Positions 4,762 to 8,894 of a stretch of 8,894 bases of DNA are shown here, piece by piece. Position 1 is the first letter of the stretch. Each line of letters opens with the position of its first letter. The notes below the pieces were generated by a model. That model was not told the DNA's origin. It ran no database searches and was given only the letters and a program-made list of their open reading frames with translations. The position numbers were made by a program, and so were the translations under genes. Source of the DNA: an uncultured Oscillospiraceae bacterium (GTDB taxonomy: Bacteria; Bacillota_A; Clostridia; Oscillospirales; Acutalibacteraceae); NCBI GenBank assembly GCA_900554165.1, contig USGR01000030.1, forward strand, positions 1 through 8,894, in the 5' to 3' direction.

Positions 4762-7511
4762 ATATATTCAATAAAGTCACCTTAAAAACAATGAAGCACA
4801 ACCGCACCAGGACTATTGTTACAATTATAGGCGTTATACTGTCCGCCGCCATGTTTACAGCGGTTACTACCTTTTGCTCAAGCCTTATTGATTTTCTTCT
4901 GCGAACTACGATATACACCGACGGGGACTATCATATATCGGTAGACGACATACCATACGCTTTAGTTGAGGAATTGGCGCAGGATGAGAATACAGACCAA
5001 ATGTCAACAATGCAGTATATAGGCTATGCACCGGCAAAAAATGACAATGAAAATAAGCCGTATTTTTATGTCGGTGCTGCAGATGAGGGAATGTTCAGCT
5101 CAATGCCGGTGCATCTTACCTCCGGCAGGCTGCCGCAAAACGACGCTGAGATAATTTTGCCTGAGCATTATTATAATTTCGGCGGAGAAAGCTACACAGT
5201 TGGAGACGTTATTATTCTTGAAATAGGCGACCGTACAGAGGACGGGCACACGATGAGTCAAAACAATCCGTTTGTCACGGTAGAAGATGGAGGAAAGGAA
5301 GAGTTTACGGCGCGCCAGAAGCGGGCGTATACGGTAGTAGGCACATATGAACGCCCAAACTTTGAGCCGTACAGCGCACCCGGATACACTGCACTTACTT
5401 TGCAGAGCAGCGGTGCTCAGGACGGGACGTTTTCCGTCTATGCTAAGTTTAATAAAGTGTCATCGTCAATTTTACAGGAATATGTTAATGAGCATAATCT
5501 TGGCGAGTACAGCATGCAGGTAAACTGGGATTTGCTGTCGCTTAACGGCGTATTCCAATTCAGCAATTTCTCAACGGTAATTTACTCGCTCGGCGGAATA
5601 TTCATATTCCTTATACTGCTCGGCTCGGTGGCACTTATATACAGCGCATTTTCCATTTCGGTATCTGAGCGTACGCGTCAGTTTGGACTTTTGTCGTCGA
5701 TTGGGGCAACTAAGCGTCAGATAAAGCGCTCCATGCGTTTTGAGGCAGCGGTCGTATCAATAGTAGGAATACCAATAGGAATTATCGTCGGAATAGTCGG
5801 CATGTGGATAACATTTTTATGCATAGGCGATAAATTCAGCAGTATCGTATCTTCGCCATACAGCGTAAACTTGCACATATCGTGGCTTTCAGTGCTATTA
5901 GCAGCGGTTATCGCGGCGGCGACGGTATTTATATCAGCATGGATTCCCTGCCGGCGAGCGACTAAAGTAACGGCTATCGACGCCATAAGGCAAAGCCAGG
6001 ATATAAAGATAAATGGACGCAAAGTAAAAACCTCCAAAATCACATATAAGCTTTTCGGGCTTGAAGGAATGCTTGCAAAAAAATATTTTAAGCGCAGCCG
6101 CAAAAAGTATCGCGCGACGGTTGTTTCGCTGGCACTCAGCATTATACTGTTTGTCTCGGCAAGCTCGTTTTGCATGTATCTGACAGATATGACGTCGACA
6201 ACAATACAAGTAAAAAACTATGATGTTTCTTATTCTTTCCCATCCCGTGACCAGGATTTTTGGTCGAGTGAGTCGGCAAACAGCATGCTTGCAGAAATTC
6301 AGAACGCCGATGGAGTTACCAGTGCCGCTTTCAGCAGATACACATGGCACACTTTATTTATACCAGAAGAGGACAGAAGCATTGAATACAACGCTATTAT
6401 GAAAGAAAGGGCAAAAGAAAATGGCTCGGAAAAGCTGCAATATTACACATTTTCCAACGCATATTATATAGACAACGCATCATATAAAAGCCTTATAGAG
6501 AAAAACAATCTTGACCCAAATATTTATCTTAACACCGACAACCCGCCGGCGATTGTTTTAAATTCACAGGTAAGTAATGATTATGATTACGACGCTGAAA
6601 CGGGTGAAACTAACAGGGTCAGCCGCAACTATAATTATTTAAATGCGAACGCCAGCAGCTTAATGGCGATATATGATAACACAGAAATAGACGGCTATGT
6701 TTGGGCGAGTATAGGTATAGATAAAGAAAGCAACCGTCTGATGCATTACTATGTATCTGAGGATGAGATAGAAATAGGTGAAAGGGGCGAATATAAAATC
6801 ACCGATGAAATGCTTGCAAATGCCATGATGGTGCCAGCATCCATGGAAAGAATAGATATAGGCGACAAAATATCGGAAGCGCCGTTCGGAGTAGAAGACA
6901 GCAGTGATTTAGAACTTATATATCCTATGAGTGCCTTGTCGCCCGCATATGAGTATACGATTGGCAAAGTGTATATGAGAACCGATGACAGCGATAAGCT
7001 TATAAGCAGTGTAAAGAATATAGTAAAAGACTACGGCCTGAGATATGACGACGACTGTTTTGATAATGTAAACAGCCAAGAAGAAAACGAGCGCAATTTT
7101 GTAGTAATAGTAAATGTATTTTCATATGGATTTATAGTGCTTATATCGCTGATAGCTGCTGCGAATGTGTTTAATACAATTTCGACGAACGTATCGCTGC
7201 GTCGCCGTGATTTTGCCATGCTGCGCTCAGTGGGCATGACGCGCAAGGGTATGAATCGAATGATGAATTACGAATGTTTGCTTTATGGCACAAGAGCGCT
7301 GATATTCGGCCTGCCGTTTGCCGTCGCTATAACTTTACTGATTTATTTAGTAGTACAGGACACATATATGGCAAACTTTACATTGCCGTGGCTGCAAATT
7401 CTCATAGCAATAATAAGCGTATTTGTCGTGGTAGGCGCTTCTATGGTATACTCTATGCGAAAAATTAAAAGAGACAATCCTATTGACACGCTCAAGAACG
7501 AGAATATATAA
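4758..7511 (+). CDS. ABC transporter permease with two FtsX domains
   Basis: Integral membrane partner of the preceding ATPase, 917 aa. Predicted layout by hydrophobicity: TM1 (about 20-41), extracytoplasmic domain 1 (about 50-270), TM2-4 (about 272-300, 330-355, 375-397), TM5 (about 452-475), extracytoplasmic domain 2 (about 478-780), TM6-8 (about 781-805, 840-866, 877-899). Each half carries the FtsX-type coupling segment: ERTRQFGLLSSIGATKRQI (304-322) and LRRRDFAMLRSVGMTRKGM (814-832). This eight-helix, two-loop plan differs from the ten-helix, single-loop BceB type and is nearer to the YtrF/LolE-like permeases of Gram-positives. The second outer domain of about 300 residues is acidic and rich in Tyr and Asn, and probably binds the substrate. 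The ATG overlaps the ATPase stop, and GAGGTGA (4744-4750) serves as ribosome binding site. The role is inferred: envelope-stress or peptide extrusion. Confidence 0.92.
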   Translation: MNIFNKVTLKTMKHNRTRTIVTIIGVILSAAMFTAVTTFCSSLIDFLLRTTIYTDGDYHISVDDIPYALVEELAQDENTDQMSTMQYIGYAPAKNDNENKPYFYVGAADEGMFSSMPVHLTSGRLPQNDAEIILPEHYYNFGGESYTVGDVIILEIGDRTEDGHTMSQNNPFVTVEDGGKEEFTARQKRAYTVVGTYERPNFEPYSAPGYTALTLQSSGAQDGTFSVYAKFNKVSSSILQEYVNEHNLGEYSMQVNWDLLSLNGVFQFSNFSTVIYSLGGIFIFLILLGSVALIYSAFSISVSERTRQFGLLSSIGATKRQIKRSMRFEAAVVSIVGIPIGIIVGIVGMWITFLCIGDKFSSIVSSPYSVNLHISWLSVLLAAVIAAATVFISAWIPCRRATKVTAIDAIRQSQDIKINGRKVKTSKITYKLFGLEGMLAKKYFKRSRKKYRATVVSLALSIILFVSASSFCMYLTDMTSTTIQVKNYDVSYSFPSRDQDFWSSESANSMLAEIQNADGVTSAAFSRYTWHTLFIPEEDRSIEYNAIMKERAKENGSEKLQYYTFSNAYYIDNASYKSLIEKNNLDPNIYLNTDNPPAIVLNSQVSNDYDYDAETGETNRVSRNYNYLNANASSLMAIYDNTEIDGYVWASIGIDKESNRLMHYYVSEDEIEIGERGEYKITDEMLANAMMVPASMERIDIGDKISEAPFGVEDSSDLELIYPMSALSPAYEYTIGKVYMRTDDSDKLISSVKNIVKDYGLRYDDDCFDNVNSQEENERNFVVIVNVFSYGFIVLISLIAAANVFNTISTNVSLRRRDFAMLRSVGMTRKGMNRMMNYECLLYGTRALIFGLPFAVAITLLIYLVVQDTYMANFTLPWLQILIAIISVFVVVGASMVYSMRKIKRDNPIDTLKNENI

Positions 7512-7555
7512 TACTCTTAAATTTATCTATTATTTGGAAAATGTGTGGGTTAAAT

Positions 7556-7563
7556 AGGGGGAG
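7556..7563 (+). promoter_or_regulatory. Ribosome binding site selecting a TTG start
   Basis: AGGGGGAG lies 7 nt before the TTG at 7571. The upstream in-frame ATG at 7541 has no such site before it, and the AGGGGGAG would fall inside its coding sequence. The TTG is therefore preferred. Confidence 0.6.
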
Positions 7564-7570
7564 TAAAAAA

Positions 7571-8218
7571 TTGAAAACGTACTATGATGAGGAAGGCGCT
7601 CCAAGAGCAGAAAATATTGTATCGCGCGATGACAAAAAGCCGGTGCTGCTTATTGGCGATTCTATAAGGCAGGGATACTGCGCGACGGTAAAGGATTTGC
7701 TCAGCGATATTGCCGATGTATATTATCCGGACGACAACTGTAGATTTGCACAGTATATAATTGCGTCGATATCTTCATATGTCAATTTAGTGCCGGAGCC
7801 GGACAAGGTAGAGATAGTATACTGGAACAGCGGGCATTGGGATACAGCGCATTTCAGGTATGATGATGAGCCGCTTAATTCTTTAGAGCAGTATGGTCAT
7901 GCGATAGCGCGGGTTCAAAGGGCTTTTAGACGAGAGTTTAAGAATGCCAAAATAATTTTTGCAACAACAACTCCTATGAATCCGGCGGGAGGCGACATCA
8001 TGAATCCTCGCACGACAGAGGAGATTATGAAGTATAATGAAATAGCCTCTGATTTAATATTAGGACTTGGCGGCGAGATTGACGATTTGTTTGAGCTTAT
8101 GAAAGGCAAAGATTCATCATGGTATAAAGACTACTGCCATTATACTGATGAAGGATTTCGCTATATAGGCAGGCATGTTGCGAATTATTTGAGAAACGTA
8201 CTTTCAAAGAGCGAGTAA
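7571..8218 (+). CDS. SGNH/GDSL-fold hydrolase
   Basis: Small hydrolase of 215 aa from the TTG (225 from the ATG at 7541). Block I reads VLLIGDSIRQGY (25-36) with nucleophile Ser31. WNSGHWD (85-91) likely carries the oxyanion-hole Asn/Gly residues. DYCH (187-190) supplies the Asp-x-x-His pair. This is the catalytic set of SGNH esterases/acyl hydrolases, which remove acyl or acetyl groups from lipids, sugars or peptidoglycan. No signal peptide or membrane helix is seen, so it appears cytoplasmic. It starts 59 nt after the permease stop, with no terminator between, and is probably the last gene of the ABC operon. Its substrate might be a metabolite or envelope component linked to the transporter, but that is inference. 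The fold is fairly secure; the substrate is unknown. Confidence 0.85.
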   Translation: MKTYYDEEGAPRAENIVSRDDKKPVLLIGDSIRQGYCATVKDLLSDIADVYYPDDNCRFAQYIIASISSYVNLVPEPDKVEIVYWNSGHWDTAHFRYDDEPLNSLEQYGHAIARVQRAFRREFKNAKIIFATTTPMNPAGGDIMNPRTTEEIMKYNEIASDLILGLGGEIDDLFELMKGKDSSWYKDYCHYTDEGFRYIGRHVANYLRNVLSKSE

Positions 8219-8415
8219 GGTTACAGCATGCTTGCGACAAAAGAAAATTTAGAAATCATATCTGCATAAAAGGCGCTTATAATTTTCCGTTAAAATTTAT
8301 GCCTGTAATTAAAGAATATGTCTGTGCACACAAGTAAGATACATCAATTTTATTACAGGCTTCGGAATATTGCTCAGAGAAATTTATAATACTGTATATG
8401 TGAAAATATTAGTTT
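8219..8415 (+). repeat. 3' untranslated stretch with nested inverted repeats
   Basis: No gene. GCCTGTAAT (8301-8309) and ATTACAGGC (8352-8360) are perfectly complementary; with one mismatch the arms extend to 13 bp. Between them is an 8-bp palindrome, TGTGCACA. GCATAAA (8264-8270) pairs with TTTATGC (8296-8302) and would compete with the first repeat. No T tract follows, so these are not ordinary terminators. They may stabilise the operon mRNA end or bind a protein. Confidence 0.4.
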
Positions 8416-8448
8416 AAAAAAATCCCCGTCATCCCAGGGGATTTTTTT
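8416..8448 (+). terminator. Terminator of the ABC-hydrolase operon
   Basis: AAAAAAATCCCC (8416-8427) pairs perfectly with GGGGATTTTTTT (8437-8448) around a 9-nt loop. The A run before and T run after allow it to work on both strands. It lies about 200 nt after the hydrolase stop. Confidence 0.85.
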
Positions 8449-8595
8449 AATTGAAAATGTTAATGAAATCTCCTTTGAAAATTAATATTAGCCATGCAGA
8501 ATTAACAGGCATTGTCGCATTAATGCTCCCTTATATTTTAGTATGTAAAAAAATTAACAATATTTCTATTAAAATTGGCATTTACATATACCAGC

Positions 8596-8624
8596 TTGAC
8601 AAAATATATACACAGAGGTATAAT
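8596..8624 (+). promoter_or_regulatory. Perfect consensus sigma-A promoter
   Basis: TTGACA (8596-8601), exactly 17 nt, TATAAT (8619-8624). Transcription should start near 8631. No gene follows within the window before a terminator at 8784-8822, so the promoter drives a short non-coding leader or RNA. Confidence 0.8.
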
Positions 8625-8630
8625 ATAAAA

Positions 8631-8822
8631 AATCAGAAATATGGTTTATTTACACAAAAACGGTATAAATTTTAATAATGCTTTTTGATGTTATGGTAAA
8701 AAGTCATTTAAAATAAATATATTGCTGACGGAATAAGTGGATGATGAAGATGGGCTGTAAAAGATTATACTGACCGACCGCCTGGGCAGCATTTGTTGTA
8801 AAGACGAATGTTGCTCTTTTTT
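8631..8822 (+). ncRNA. Promoter-to-terminator RNA with ZTP (pfl)-like 3' half
   Basis: About 190 nt bounded by a consensus promoter and a strong terminator, with no credible ORF. GACCGACCGCCTGGGCAG (8772-8789) matches, from memory, the conserved 3' segment of the ZTP riboswitch, which senses the purine intermediate ZMP/ZTP and controls purine and one-carbon genes. In these riboswitches the same segment often runs into the terminator, as here: GGGCAG opens the terminator stem. The 5' half is poor. GCTGACGGAATAAGTGGA (8724-8741) resembles the expected region, but the invariant TGGC after TGAC and the CCGGGGAG segment are absent. It may be a decayed ZTP riboswitch, a divergent relative, or a small RNA. 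Any regulated gene would start beyond 8894. Confidence 0.4.
8784..8822 (+). terminator. Strong terminator at the end of the ZTP-like RNA
   Basis: GGGCAGCATTTGT (8784-8796) pairs with ACGAATGTTGCTC (8804-8816) through 13 pairs, three of them G-T, around a 7-nt loop, followed by TTTTTT (8817-8822). The G-T pairs sit on the + strand RNA, so it acts rightward. No gene precedes it closely, which fits a riboswitch or attenuator terminator. Confidence 0.8.
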
Positions 8823-8894
8823 ACTGTACTCATATTTTATAAATCTAAATTAAATAAAGATTTTAGCTTAAAAAGGTCAAAAAGATCATAGAAG

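Noticed and set aside
7541..7570. ATG start for the SGNH hydrolase
   Set aside because: No ribosome binding site before it, while AGGGGGAG is well placed for the TTG at 7571, and the extra ten residues show nothing conserved.
8451..8675. 74-codon open frame on the + strand
   Set aside because: Starts right after the terminator without a ribosome binding site, has lysine/isoleucine-rich low-complexity translation, and contains the consensus promoter at 8596-8624. Most likely chance.

Overview
The window looks like a low-to-moderate GC anaerobic Firmicute, probably an uncultured member of the Clostridia. The reasons are a monomeric group B-type [FeFe] hydrogenase, a MacB/FtsX-type ABC pair next to a VanS/Bce-like sensor kinase, strong AGGAGG-type ribosome binding sites, frequent ATA isoleucine codons and AT-rich spacers. 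All confident genes lie on the + strand. No phage, insertion sequence, CRISPR array, tRNA or rRNA was seen.

Layout: (1) 1-387 has no supported gene and ends in a weak terminator-like hairpin. (2) 388-1380 is a membrane sensor histidine kinase with no response regulator in view. (3) 1381-1748 is an AT-rich spacer with a good sigma-A-type promoter for the next gene. (4) 1749-3254 is the [FeFe] hydrogenase, closed by a strong terminator at 3288-3324. (5) 3325-4077 is a 750-bp spacer. It holds two very short open frames with excellent ribosome binding sites, a run of hairpins, and a dyad resembling a BceR-type operator. (6) 4078-8218 is an apparent three-gene operon: ABC ATPase, large FtsX-family permease (ATGA overlap), and a small SGNH-fold hydrolase starting at a TTG codon. 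A perfect-stem terminator lies at 8416-8448. (7) 8449-8894 has no gene, but carries a perfect consensus promoter (TTGACA-17-TATAAT), about 150 nt of non-coding sequence and a strong terminator. The sequence just before the terminator, GACCGACCGCCTGGGCAG, looks like the conserved 3' half of a ZTP (pfl) riboswitch, but the matching 5' half is eroded or missing.

How it may work: the kinase and the ABC pair are the kind of genes that usually sit together as a regulator-kinase-ATPase-permease module responding to cell-envelope stress or antimicrobial peptides. Here the hydrogenase separates them and the regulator is not visible. The hydrolase may act on the same envelope substrate as the transporter. 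The hydrogenase has its own promoter and terminator and is probably an independent redox or H2-sensing/uptake unit. The most unusual non-coding signals are the ZTP-like RNA at the right end and the hairpin-rich leader in front of the transporter.
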